This document shows positions 1-11,289 of a DNA stretch of 64,000 nucleotides, piece after piece. The notes below the pieces were generated by a model. That model was not told where the DNA came from and searched no databases. It saw only the letters and a program-made list of their open reading frames with translations. The stretch comes from Apostichopus japonicus (lineage: Eukaryota; Echinodermata; Holothuroidea; Aspidochirotida; Stichopodidae). Position 1 is the first letter of the stretch. Each line of letters opens with the position of its first letter. The DNA is taken from the NCBI RefSeq assembly GCF_037975245.1, contig NC_092578.1:17863821-17927820 (forward strand), in the 5' to 3' direction. Made by a program: the position numbers and the translations under genes.

Positions 1-1119
1 GTGGGGGGTGGATAATTTCACTATCCCCTACTGAATAATGGATATGACATCGCGTCTCTCCTGTTTAACTAACGTGACCGTTTTCCTAAATAAAGAGGTC
101 GCTATTGTAAATTACTGAATAAGTATACTGAACCATGACATGCAACGTGCTGTATGAAAAACAGAGATAACCTCAAAGGATTGAAAATAATAATTGGCTC
201 CACCCCTCCCTCGTTGCCATTCGAGGAGCTTTGAATGTTTTCTAAGGAGACGAGCAGGTTCATCTACCCCTCCCCTCCACCTCCCGCCCGATAAGCTCTA
301 AGACAGGGTCTCCCCAAGAACCCCCTGTGGATGTCAGAGTTGTCCACGATCCCCCAACTTTTCGAGACACGATCTGAGTCATTATTATACTACAATACGC
401 ATAACAGCCTGTGTCTGTTTCATAATTTAGTTATTTATCACATGCACGGTACGGTACTTAGTACTATGGCAACATACGCGTATGGAACGCGAAAAGAGTT
501 TGTCGATAGGTATACGACTTTTGTACATTACTAAATGATATGATATAGCAGATTTTAGCTCAACAAAAGGTACCCTAGTTTTGACTTGCAGAAACGTCTC
601 ACGAACTCAATGGGATGGACTCACTCACCCCCTGGGGGTTCATGCACCCAAGTTAGGGAAACTCTGCTCAAAGATCTTGCTCAAACAAAGTTCGTAATCA
701 TTTCTATATCGTTTCAATGTCTTAGACTATATGGGTTCATTTACGTGCTGTTAATTTTCTGTCGGATTAATTTTCGTTTAAAAATAGATCGTCAGTGATA
801 ATGACCTAGTATTACTTTGTATAACACTTCGACCGTTGAATGATGAATCAACAGTATTTATCTACACGTCATCACGTGGTGTTATCACGTAGGGAACGGC
901 CACGTGATGACGTGTACGATAAATACGTAAATGCAGTCATGAGTACATTGACTCACTAATTACTAAGTTTCCTCAATGATTTCAGAAATAATTACCATTT
1001 TCCTCTGTCCAAGACACGACCCTCTTCAATTCTGCAAATCCTCTTTCTTTCAAATTATTGATTTATACCTTCTGTGTTTTGTTCGTGTATAGGGTCTCAT
1101 TAGCAACACAGCATACAAG
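1..1119. other. Upstream flank of the FReD gene, no coding exon seen
   Basis: No open reading frame here has family resemblance or usable splice sites. The stretch is AT-rich with short C-rich blocks. The only clear structure is a fold-back at 856-923 (separate entry). Promoter and 5' UTR of the downstream FReD gene probably lie here, but no TATA box or start site can be fixed. Confidence 0.6.
856..923. repeat. Inverted repeat with CRE and E-box cores
   Basis: The arms 856-879 and 900-923 are reverse complements except for one inserted base, separated by about 20 bp. Each arm contains CACGTG (E-box core) and TGACGT (CRE half-site). It lies about 200 bp upstream of the FReD start codon. It could be a small fold-back element or a promoter module; the sequence alone does not decide. 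Confidence 0.6.
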
Positions 1120-1264
1120 ATGGAGGGCTTCTTTGTTTCATCCATTTTATTTCACGTTTTGTTTTCTTTTTCTAATGCGCTCCTGGGGCCACCTACTCCG
1201 GGACAGGTTCCAGCCCAGGATTTCACCCCCTGTCTTACTCAATATACTCGGAGGGCTGGCCTAC
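1120..1264 (+). CDS. FReD gene exon 1 (signal peptide)
   Basis: Starts at ATG 1120 and encodes residues 1-48 plus one base. The hydrophobic leader ends near SNA. Donor GTAAGT follows at 1265. Confidence 0.8.
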
Positions 1265-4200
1265 GTAAGTACAATATGTATCATATTAGGCTGTTGTTAA
1301 TATATGTAAGCAAAATATGATAATACCGTAACGGTAACATATGTTGTGATGCTGTAAATTGCAAAGTGGTTACGCAACGATCATAACAGTCAATCGTCAT
1401 GTCTAATGGGTTTCTTCACGCTTATAAAAAAGGTCAATTTAGAGATTTCATAAGATAAATAAAAGCTACTTCCAGTGCAGGCTACATTTTAATACCTTTT
1501 TTAATGAGATTTAAGAGACGTTCCCTTTAAACTTTATAGCCTCATTAATCAATGTGGCAAGCTTCTTCATAGTATATATCTCCAAATTTCTTTAGTGTAA
1601 CATCCATCTATCTACCTATCTGTCTATCTATCTATTTTGGAATGTATGCATCCAACTGGTAACATTTATAAGTTAGGTCTTTGAGAAGCTGACGTCATTA
1701 TCGCTGTAGTGGAACACTCTTCCAAATCACATCAAGGATGCTCAGACTATTCATATTTTCAAGAAACTGCTCAAATGTTATCTTTTTCAAGAAGTGTATT
1801 GTAATTAATTTCATGTAACTGTCTTGAGCGCCTTTGAACAACTTTTGTTGATTTTGGCGCTATATAAATGTCTTCTGATTGATTGATTGATTTATTGATA
1901 GTGTTTTAAAGAAAATGCCAGACATTTGTCATTCTTTAAAGGTGAATTATCGTAAACTAAAACAACAGATATGAAAAAAAAATGAACAGCAAAAGTATGT
2001 TTATCATTAATGTGATGATGACGTATCAACATGATAATCATGTCACATAGTATATACAATTTGCATAATCAAAATTGATGTTGTTGTGCACTGATCGGCA
2101 AAAGTTCGGTATTCCTATTTTTTTTTAAATTAATTAAAAAAAAAAAAAATCTGATGGAGTTTCTGCCCTTATACAAATAACTCCAAGCTCAAGTAGATAA
2201 TTAATAAGAAACAGGGAAATCGGTCGTTTCGGCACCTCATGAAGATGGTTTCTTTGACGCCTCTGAACCAGAGTTGAGGTTGTCCCGAATTATCTGCTAT
2301 GCCGATCCCGCTCCAATTTGAGATTGTATATTCTAAGGATGTTGATATTAAACAGATTCCAATCTTACTTTCAATATTATGGTATGTTAGCTCTAAAACT
2401 ATGAACAATGTCCCTTTGTAATAGTAAAATGTACAAGAATTTCAAATTTTGATGAAACATTGAATTCGCTCTATAGGAAATATAGTGAAGTGGCTAATAA
2501 CACACCGTATTCAGGCGCGTATCCAGGGGGGGCGTTGGGGGCGCGCACCCCCCCCCGGGTAAGAAAAGAGGAGAGAAAAGAGGAGAAGAAAAAAGGGAAA
2601 AAAGAGGGGGAAAAAAGAGGAGGAGGAGAGGAAGGAAGGGAAAAAGAAAGAAGAAAGAGAAGAAGGAGAAAAGGAGGGAGTAAAAGAAAAACGCCAAGAC
2701 ACCGGGAAGAGAAAGAGGAACAGTGACATCATTACAGCGCTGATCCCTATTATATACACAGGGTAGCCAGTGACTGATCAAGGATCTCGGAAGGGGCGTG
2801 CGCCTCACCCTACCCCTTACACCGTCAACTCCATTTTGACGTTTCCATTTTTCCTGTCTCACTAATGTATCTATATATATACTATATATGGTCTATCATA
2901 ACGCGTGTGTGTGTGTATATGAAACCTGCTATGAAACCAACTGTGGCTGGTCTCGAACTCGACCGTGTCGTCGGGGAACATGACGCATTTCGGGAGGGGG
3001 CGACCTCCCCCCTGAGCATATTTTTTGTGATATCGCTAGTAATTTCAAAATAGAAAATGCTTAGATGCAACTAACAAGGCCTGAAAAGTGTCATTTCCAG
3101 CGATCTGGGAGGCACTTTCGGCCAAAATTTGCTTGTACGTTCGCGCCAACAAATGGTACTGGGTAGTGCCATTTCCAGCGATCTGGGAGGCATTTTCGGC
3201 TAAAATTTTCTTGTACGCTTCGCGCCAACTCATGGTGGCGCTACGCTTAGATAGTTTGCCTACAGGCTTCGCCCCTCCCTTGGCAACTTCCTCGCTATGC
3301 GCCTGTTTGAGTTTGTAAAGCAAACAGCAGATATCACATCATATCTATGAGCATGAAAATGGCGTTCCAGGATGAACAGCCTCAAAACTTTCTATGTGTG
3401 AACTCATTGGCGTAGGAGCCCAATTTGGGGGCTGTAACGACTTGCCCGAAAAAATAACCAAAAATTTTCGCGCGCTCGGCGCGCGTTCAACATGTAAATG
3501 TCAATATCACATAAGCCAGCATCAGTTATTACATCGCATGCCATTGTGTACCATACGGTCCGTGTAAGTTGTGCAGTATACCGCGGAATGCTAATGTATA
3601 CAACGAACGAAATGTCTTATGTAGATGGAGAAAACCTTGAAAAGTGGGGCTGACTGGTATTATGGGCCGCGACGTAGAATCACCTACAAAAGCAATGATC
3701 CACAGGACATGCGATGAGGTCGAACATGATTTGTGACTGGTGACAATCTTCAAAAAGGTTATGGATGGAAAAATTGGGAAATACTTGGTTCTCAGGCAAA
3801 AATTGTACATCTGGTTGGTCATTTTCAAGCCCGAGAAGTGCCGGTGATCTGGGGGGTATCAAAACCAGAATTTTCTTGTACGCTGCGCGCCAACCGATTG
3901 TGGCGCTCCGCTTAGATAGTAATTCGCGCCCCCGGGTCAGAAAATCCTGGATACGCCTCTGGTATTGATGTCACCTTCAAGTACAAAAAAGGACACACAC
4001 GTACACACGCACACCCCCCCCCCCCCCCCAATGTATGCATTTAGACCCTAACTTACATACAAACTCTAATTCCAAATAATTTTTTTACACTTCAGCTGTA
4101 AATCCACTAGCACGTGACTGCCGTCAGGCACTTATAATTGGCGGAGGGTTGGATGGTGTTTACGTCATATACCCTCTCAAGGTTGGAGAATGTAAACCCG

Positions 4201-6142
4201 TGATGGTATACTGTGACCAAGGGGCCGATGGCGGCGGTTGGGCTGTAAGTACTAAGCCTGCATTGAGCCTTGTAATGTATACATCATAGTAATGAAATAA
4301 GTAATGTAATGTTCGGTAAAGGCCTTGTGAAATATAACGGTTCGACCTCCACCTCACCAAACCCCTACTACCACCCTTCCCTTCATCCTTTCATTATGCA
4401 CTCACCCCCATGGGTCGATGGTAGAGTTCTGTATTTGGACTTTGGTAACACCTACCTTAGATAAATAGTGTACTGAACTATGAAGGAGATCAGTTCGAAC
4501 AGTTCCCACAATCCCCACCCCTTCCACTCCCTACAATCCCCACCCCTTCCACTCCCTACCATATCCCCACCCACCCACCCACCCACCAACCCACCCACCC
4601 GCCCCACTCATCTCCACTAAGTTTCCTTCAAAGTTGGTATGTTACACATATTTACTAAGTTACCATGTTCGCAAATGGGAATTTGTTTTCATATATTGTT
4701 TTAATTTAATTCCATCAACAGGTGATTCAACGCAGAATGGACGGCCGTCTCGACTTTTTCCGGGGTTGGGAGGAGTACAAGAATGGCTTTGGTAGCCTGC
4801 ACGGCGAGCACTGGTTAGGTCTAGATATTATCCACGCATTGACAATGCAAGACGAATACCATCTATTTGTTAACATGTACCTGCCAACCGACTTACAACA
4901 AGGCAAGGCTGAATACTATAAGTTCTTCGTTGGATCGGAGGCTCAGAACTATACACTGGCTATCTCCGAGTATGAACCATCAAGCAACGCAGGTAATTAT
5001 GACCAATTTATAATATTTACCAAGGCTCCGAAACGTGCATCTGCCTATTTTTCAATGCATACTTGTCGATCTGTCCAATGCACACGTATACTATACAGGT
5101 GTTATAATTTTAGTACATGCTGGGGGGACCCTCGGTCCGTCCGCTGGCTATACACCACATTGTCACCCCAACTGCGTCTTCACGCTCCGTGAAAAGTGGA
5201 AGCAATGAGTGTGAGTACCGGTAAGCGCAACACAACTTCGTCTTAGGCCAATGACTTGCCTCATTTCAGCCAGTTCTCCAACATCCCCTTACTACACTCA
5301 AAAACGTCTTTGCGAGTACACTACGAGTAATAGCTACTCTCTTAAAACACCATCGAATATACAAATTACAATGTTTTTACAGACTTTTACGTGCAATCTG
5401 AGAAATTGCAGGCTTGAGACCCATATTTTAGGGCTAGGTATTCGCAGCATAAAACACTCGGGTAGTGCCGTTTCCGGTCATCTGGGGGTTTGAAAAACCC
5501 AAAATTTTCTTGTACGCTCCGCGCCAACCGATGCATGGTGACGCTCCGCTTAGTAAGTCTCCACACATTAGCCCCCCCCCCCCCCCAATAATTTTCCCGT
5601 TCCGCCGCGCCTGGATGCGAGAACTAAAGTGGTGCTTGACGAAATCTTATCCAAGAGAACTCTTCAAAATTCACCTGTCCTCACCTTTTTTCCTCACATG
5701 TACGTACAACGTGAAGACGATGTGTCTCGGTGCAATATCGCGATTTCCTTTCAAGAGTACAAAAGCACATAACCGACAAAAACGTAAAGAGGGGTGAAGG
5801 GCTATGGAGGGGCGGGGAAGAGGAACGAATGTAAATCACTTCTTAAAAAAAAACACACACTCGTAATTTCATTTCTTTTATCTAACAGGTGACAGTCTGA
5901 TGGTCCACAACGGTCTTGGGTTCTCTACTTGGGACCGGGACAACGATATGTGGACCACGGGTAACTGCGCCCTTGATTACAAAAGCGCCTGGTGGTTCTC
6001 GAGCTGCCACACATCGAACCTCAATGCTCCTTATCTTCGCCCGCCATTCGAATTCGCCAAGGGTATCATGTGGCAGACATGGGGTGGCGAAAGGAACTCT
6101 ATGATTTACACGGAGATGAAGATAAAACCAAGATTCCTGTAA
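1120..6142 (+). CDS. Secreted fibrinogen-related domain (FReD) protein, 4 exons, 272 aa
   Basis: Model: join(1120-1264, 4096-4244, 4722-4992, 5889-6142), 819 nt; all junctions are GT-AG and phases match exactly. Residues 1 to about 20 form a hydrophobic signal peptide. After a short linker the FReD starts at about residue 55 with RDC, then GVYVIYP, VYCD, GGGW and QRRMDG, followed by GFG..GEHWLGL, FST-DRDND at 200-208, NCA at 214-216, WWFSSCH and SNLN, and ends EMKIKP. DRDND is the usual FReD calcium site. The family acts in recognition of glycans or acetyl groups (ficolins, tachylectins, FREPs), clotting or adhesion; a role in invertebrate innate immunity is inference. There is no coiled coil, collagen or other domain, so this is a single-domain secreted form. 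SNLNA replaces the commoner SNLNG. A 5' UTR exon could lie upstream. Confidence 0.9.
1700..1890 (+). mobile_element. LINE 3' end fragment with GATT tail
   Basis: The plus strand reads LPNHIKDAQTIHIFKKLLK, resembling the C-terminal LP..I..A.....FK..LK segment of CR1/L2/Jockey-type reverse transcriptase ORFs. A 3' UTR follows with a GGCGCTATATAAAT motif and a short (GATT)n tail. Only the last roughly 190 bp remain. Position is FReD intron 1, sense orientation. Confidence 0.6.
2512..3961. mobile_element. Nested cluster of interspersed repeats in FReD intron 1
   Basis: The left edge CAGGCGCGTATCCAGG (2512) and right edge CTGGATACGCCTCTG (3947-3961) are inverted relatives, like hAT termini, but no 8-bp duplication matches. 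Inside are several copies of a GATCTGGGAGGCATTTTC...CGCGCCAAC...GGTGGCGCT module (about 3095-3150, 3165-3260, 3840-3915), also found at 5460-5550, 18475-18565 and 24890-24980. A second unit near 3403-3541 resembles 16447-16744. The cluster is probably several non-autonomous elements inserted into each other. Confidence 0.55.
2562..2728 (+). repeat. Polypurine tract
   Basis: Roughly 165 bp almost exclusively A and G on the plus strand. It explains the long lysine/glutamate-rich and serine/phenylalanine-rich open frames on both strands, which are not genes. Such tracts can form triplex DNA; that is inference. Confidence 0.8.
4096..4244 (+). CDS. FReD gene exon 2
   Basis: Encodes the start of the domain: RDCRQA, GVYVIYPL, VYCDQGADGGGWA. 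Acceptor TTCAG, donor GTAAGT; phase 1 in, phase 0 out. Confidence 0.9.
4561..4606 (-). repeat. (CCCA)n tract, predicted G-quadruplex on the minus strand
   Basis: About ten CCC runs separated by single A (or AA/G) on the plus strand, so the minus strand has GGGT repeats, the canonical G4 pattern. Lies in FReD intron 2. A similar GGGT tract is at 7373-7387. Confidence 0.7.
4722..4992 (+). CDS. FReD gene exon 3
   Basis: Encodes VIQRRMDGRLDFFRGW, the GFGSLHGEHWLGL core and the central beta strands through about residue 188. The acceptor follows a pyrimidine-poor tract ending CAACAG; donor GTAATT. Phase 0 in, phase 1 out. Confidence 0.92.
5460..5620 (+). mobile_element. Partial interspersed repeat in FReD intron 3
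   Basis: Shares the CATCTGGGGG..TTTTCTTGTACGCTCCGCGCC..GACGCTCCGCTTAG module with copies at about 3840, 18475 and 24890. It is followed by a 15-nt C run and a CGCCTGGATGCG edge. No flanking duplication seen. Confidence 0.55.
5889..6142 (+). CDS. FReD gene exon 4 (last)
   Basis: Encodes residues 189-272: the DRDND calcium motif, NCA, WWFSSCHTSNLN and the terminal TEMKIKPRFL. Stop TAA at 6140-6142. Acceptor ATCTAACAG. Confidence 0.93.
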
Positions 6143-6631
6143 TGGCCTGTAATAGATGAGCGCCCTCTTTAACGGAAGTAGGCGCTATTCAGGGATTAAT
6201 CGATTTGAGGGGGGGGGGGGGGGCGTTTACTCACCAATGTTTCAAACGGAACAAGAAGAATTAAAGAAGAGATACATTTGGTGAAGTATGATGGCCATGT
6301 ATCGGGAATTATTTTCGGGACGCCGAGGGGATGGAGATGGGTTGGGGTGTGAGTGAGTGAGGGGGGGGGGGGGGGGGTTTGAAGGGATTTTAATTTGAAA
6401 TTTCACAACCATATTATCGCAGGTCTTTTAGAATTAAACAAATATAGAGAGCCTCTTTATTGTAATTTAAATTATAATATATAAATAACTGACTGGAGGA
6501 AAATCCGTTATAAATTGTATTTATATTTCTTACAGTGAGAACATTGCAAACATTGGTTTAGAGAAGAAAAAAAAAAACCCCTTCCCTATTGTCTTCTTTG
6601 CTTTCTTTGTTTTGATACTGATGAATAGAAT

Positions 6632-6637
6632 AATAAA
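6632..6637 (+). terminator. Candidate poly(A) signal of the FReD gene
   Basis: AATAAA, 490 nt after the stop codon. The hAT-like element begins 20 bp further on, so the insertion lies at or just past the expected cleavage site. Confidence 0.45.
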
Positions 6638-6656
6638 CTGTGATAATTGTTTGTTG

Positions 6657-7141
6657 CAGTGGCATAGCCAGAGGGGGGGGGCAGGGGGAAATGCCCCCCA
6701 AATTGCTTTGTATTAGTCTTGCCCCCCCCCCCCCCAAATGAAATCCAGTGATGTATTCAAAATGCTTCTTTTTTACATTTATTCAAGTTCTAATCACAAG
6801 TATTTATACCTCAGGGCTCATGTTCATACTTCATATCAGGTCAGAACTTGGTAATCAGACCGAGATATTACACATTTTGGGCCTTCATCACACCCACATA
6901 CGGAGACTGTTGATCAATATCGTCCTACAGAAGCAATAAGCGCCGATAATTTTATGCAGACACCACAACGACTGTCTCGGCAATAGAGGTAAATTCAGTG
7001 AAAGTGTGTCATGTTCCAGTGAACCATTGGTGGTGTATTTGTAATATTTCTTGGTAATTCCTACCATCAACCATCACAGGGTTGCCCCCCTTAATAAGAA
7101 AAACCTTGCCCCCTTACAATAGAATGTTGGCTACGCCACTG
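6657..7141. mobile_element. hAT-like miniature element with 8-bp target duplication (7/8)
   Basis: Termini are CAGTGGCATAGCCAGAGG (left) and, reversed, CAGTGGCGTAGCCAAC. The 8 bp to the left (GTTTGTTG, 6649-6656) match the 8 bp to the right (GTTCGTTG, 7142-7149) at seven positions. At 485 bp it has no transposase frame, so it is non-autonomous. Subterminal G and C runs are typical of this window's elements. Confidence 0.75.
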
Positions 7142-8564
7142 GTTCGTTGTCTTATTGGTATAAAATGAAAATTATTCTTGACAGAATTTTGAAATAAATA
7201 CACAAGAAAATGTGTTGTTTTTTCTTTGGTGGGGGGGGGGGGTTGGGGGGATTAAGGTCATGGATACTTCACTGATATGGAGAAAAGTTCAAATTGCTAT
7301 AGAAAATCTTGCTTGTTTCCTCTATAATATCATCATATGAGTTGGAAAAAGAGAGACTTTGGATAAGGTTGGTTGGGTGGGTGGGTGGTAGGAGGGGGGG
7401 GGGGCAAGTTCTCCCCACCTTCGCTGAGGGTACACTCCATATTTTTCCTGATCCAACTCCAATTGCTGTGACAAATTTGATACCCATTCCACAATTTTAA
7501 GCTAGCTAAGCGGCTAAGGCATGAATTAAATATCAATAATAGTGGAATGGCTATAATTTTATGTATCAAATTTAGTTTGAAATCTTTAAACAAAATTTGC
7601 GAATTGTGAAAAGTATCATCGACCCCAACTCAATGTTAAAGGATAATACTTAAAAAACTCCTCAGAGTATCATAACTTTACAGGCATAAATAACCTTTTT
7701 TTCTTCTTAATTTTGTCCCAAACGGCGGTCCAATAAAATAGTCTTGAGTTTTATCATTATGTGGTGGGAATGAAGATGATTCAATAATGTTACTTTTAGC
7801 GTATGCTTGTATCTCATTATATGGAAACAGGACTGACATGACATATGACTTTATGACACATTTGCCAATGTCCAGTAATGTCATTTTCTGCTTTCCACGC
7901 ATGTTTTGAATGATTCTGTTTCTTTGGCAAAGTGACTTTCATTCAGTGATAATTTGCTTCCAATTCAGGCAGTACCTCCTCCCCAAACCCCCAGTCAGAA
8001 TACGACAACAAGTGCATGACACAAAAGAAATGCACAACATGAAATGCTCTCACTTTAAAACATTTGTTATCTCTGTGAAGAAGGAATATTTCTGACAAAA
8101 TGTAATGTGTAAGATGTACTTTTTTCTTCCCTTATGATTTCCTTTTCAGAATATTTCCATTGGAGCACTAGTCGAGATATAATCAAATAATTATACTATT
8201 TAAACAAAGTATTCAAACTTTAGATTGAAATTTTTGCATACATACAAGTTTTTTTTAACAAAAATTTTTGACCGAGATATGACACAATAAACGACATAGT
8301 GATTGGACAAATACTTTTGACGAAAATAAATAAGAGAGAGAGATAGCGAGGAAAATCCCTACCACAGATATCACAAGTTCATTCATACTTAGTAAAGATT
8401 CCTAAATCCTATTGGTCCATTCAGGTCAGCTGACCGTGGTTAATCCTGTGAGTAACGCACGGTAAAATTACGGGGCATCACTTTAATAAATCTGTGGTTA
8501 TATGTAACCAAAAATGTTGTTTTATGATTTTTCCCCTACACAAATGGTAGTGTATGAATGAACA

Positions 8565-8728
8565 GGGTTAATCAACAGTCTAGCGTGCGTTACTCACATG
8601 ATTAATGCACTCCGGGTGTTAATGCTATCGCTGGATGCACTCGGGCTCCGCCCTCATGCATCGCTTGCATTATCCCCCGATCGTGCATTAATCCTGTGAG
8701 TAACGCACGCTAGACCGTTGATTAACCC
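8565..8728. repeat. Fold-back element, 46-bp inverted arms
   Basis: Arms 8565-8610 and 8683-8728 are reverse complements with only a few mismatches and share TCTAGCGTGCGTTACTCACA. The 72-bp loop is itself partly self-complementary (TGCACTCGGGC / GCATTATCCCCC region). A further copy of the arm core, TAATCCTGTGAGTAACGCAC, lies at 8440-8460. No clear target duplication. Confidence 0.8.
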
Positions 8729-10004
8729 CTTATTGTCACTGACTAATCCTTCTTCCCTTTTCACAATGTGCACGATCCTAGTAAAATTTCTGAGAAAATC
8801 AATAACAATGCCATGGATCTATAATTAAGTACCCAGAATGTCAACCAAACTTATCACGTAAGCCAGTCACAATATAAATCAGTAGCACATATAGTATTTG
8901 ATAAAATGATAAAAATGAATACATGAACCGTTTTGTAAACAAACCGTTTGATTAGCTGCTAATGGTAATCGACTTTTCTATTTTTCCAATCAATGCTTTG
9001 AGGTAAGTTATGACTAATGTCAGTTTCTATCAATAAAGCAGATGTTTTGAGTTTTCAATTTATTCCACCCACCCCCCCCCCCCCCCTCTTTCAACACAAT
9101 CCAGACTAAGCTCCAAAGGCCTACCCTGGACCAACCAGCCAGTACTATGTAGTTTATAAAGTAAAAATGAACTAGTTGTGATTCAGGTATAAAAGGACAA
9201 TATAAAACAATGGATTAAATATTAATATTAAGGCCTTCATCAACATCATCAATTTAGCCTTAAAGGAGTATTATCACATAGATTTTGCTTTCCTTTCTAA
9301 CTATAAATATCTTGAATACAGTATAGGAACCAATTACTTGGACCCAAGTTTTTTTTATCTTCTTGGACTATGACGTATCCAGGATAAAAATTCTGTCTAA
9401 AGTCACTCTTTAAAGGGAACAGCAATATGCGTTAATAATTTGCCTGGTATTGATTAACTATACCTGACACTAGATGTGGTCTAATGATTTGTGGTTACTG
9501 TGGAAAATTAACTCAATTCAATCAAAGTTAGTCAATGATAAATTAATAATACTTCAACTGAATTTATTAATGAGTTGAAATTTGGCAACGTTCTTGTTCT
9601 TTTTCTTTGTTCATATGGAATAACAGATTCAATGTCAAACAGGTGGAGTTACCATATAGCGAGAAACCGCTCCCCCCCCCCCCCCCCCCCGCTAGAAACA
9701 CTACAACAACATAGGTTTACTCCTTAAACAGAGCAACCATTTCTCTTCATTGGCACCAGGCTAACACCATACTACGAACAATCATTTTATTTACAAGCCA
9801 TGCATAGACTAACCTCAAACCAAGAGCTTCAGCGACATTACACTGTACTCAGGGTAGTGCTGAAAATTGACTAAAATCTTACGTCAAACAATCAGTTTCT
9901 TTCTGACACTTGACTTTTTTCTCACTCGGTCATTCCTTGTTTGGCCACAGTGGGATTACACCATGCATGAGAATCAATCATTCTTCTACTTTTTACACAA
10001 TGAG

Positions 10005-10460
10005 CCTTACAGCTTGCAGAGAGCAATCGTTTCCATCATGACACCGGACGTACACCTTACAGCTTGCAGAGAGCAATCGTTTCCATCATGACACCGGACG
10101 TACACCTTACAGCTTGCAGAGAGCAATCGTTTCCATCATGACACCGGACGTACACCTAACAGCTTGCAGAGAGCAATCGTTTCCATCATGACACCGGACG
10201 AACACCTTACAGCTTGCAGAGAGCAATCGTTTCCATCATGACACCGGACGTACACCTTACAGCTTGCAGAGAGCAATCGTTTCCATCATGACACCGGACG
10301 AACACCTTACAGCTTGCAGAGAGCAATCGTTTCCATCATGACACCGGACGTACACCTTACAGCTTGCAGAGAGCAATCGTTTCCATCATGACACCGGACG
10401 TACACCTTACAGCTTGCAGAGAGCAATCGTTTCCATCATGACACCGGACGAACACCTTAC
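10005..10460 (+). repeat. 50-bp tandem repeat, 9 copies
   Basis: The word GAGCAATCGT recurs every 50 bp exactly (10021, 10071 and so on to 10421). Copies are nearly identical, differing mainly at one T/A position (GTACACC or GAACACC). Degenerate relatives (CACCTTAC..CAATC) flank both sides between about 9800 and 10900, suggesting recent homogenisation of an older array. Confidence 0.93.
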
Positions 10461-11103
10461 ACAGAGGGCAACCATTGTATACACACCGCACTGGATGACC
10501 ATCAGCTTCTCAAATCAAAGCAGTCATTTTTATTCTTCACCTACACCGGGCTTACACCTTACTCAGCAACACCGATATTCTTCATGACAATGAGATCTTA
10601 TCATACCAATGAATAAGCAAGTATTTTCTCATCAATGGCACCAGGCTTACACCATACTCGGACAAAGAGCTTACACCTTAAAGAAAGCAATTGTGTTCTT
10701 CACTGACACGTGGCCTACACCTTATACAGAAGGACAGATTTTATTTTGCAAAACGAGCTTCCAACTGATCAATGAGCAATCAGTTTATTCACAACACCAG
10801 AATTACACCTTCTAAAGAGCAACCATTTTCTCAATGACACCAAATTTAAACACAGAAAAATGTTCATGACACACTAGGCTTACATCTTACTTTTATCAAA
10901 CCACAAATCTTGGTTAAGAATCTGCTATGCAACATGACATATATGCAAACATTCAGCTATATTGAAAATGACTTCAAAATATCTTTGTAAAATGTCTTGA
11001 TAACCTTCAACCATCCCAATTCTTCTGTATAACATGAGAAAGTTTACATCAAAACAAGAGTAAAAGATAATGACCTCTCATCAGTTCTTATCGAAAGAAT
11101 AAA

Positions 11104-11109
11104 TTTATT
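11104..11109 (-). terminator. FAM221A: Candidate poly(A) signal of FAM221A
   Basis: AATAAA on the minus strand, 79 nt after the FAM221A stop codon. Confidence 0.55.
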
Positions 11110-11187
11110 TCCTTCTTTCTTCACTGCAAAATAAAATGCTGTCAACTCTTGACCAGTACAACTCTTGACCTCTCACCTTCAGCATAA

Positions 11188-11289
11188 TCACCTCTTAGGA
11201 GGCCCTAGTTTTCTTGATGGCTTCTTTGAGATTTCCCTCTGCTGTGAATTAGTGGAACCAGCCCTGGCTTGCAACCTTTCTTTCTTAAG
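11188..11289 (-). CDS. FAM221A: FAM221A exon 6 (last)
   Basis: Encodes residues 278-310, a basic tail starting LKKERLQARAG and ending LGPPKR. The stop is the complement of TCA at 11188-11190. Acceptor TCTCTTCAG. Confidence 0.88.
   Translation of the reverse strand, partial: LKKERLQARAGSTNSQQREISKKPSRKLGPPKR

Larger units (their letters stand above)
7150..11187. other. Convergent intergenic region between the FReD gene and FAM221A
   Basis: No coding exon recognised. Contents: a GGGT and poly-G tract near 7373-7404, a fold-back at 8565-8728, poly-C runs near 9071-9086 and 9673-9690, and a 50-bp tandem array at 10005-10460. The last roughly 80 bp are the FAM221A 3' UTR. Confidence 0.6.

Noticed and set aside
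2460-2862. Lys/Glu-rich and Phe/Ser-rich frames
   Set aside because: They are translations of the polypurine tract on opposite strands.
10005-10460. CRISPR-like array
   Set aside because: Units are directly adjacent with no unique spacers, and the context is an animal genome; it is a minisatellite.
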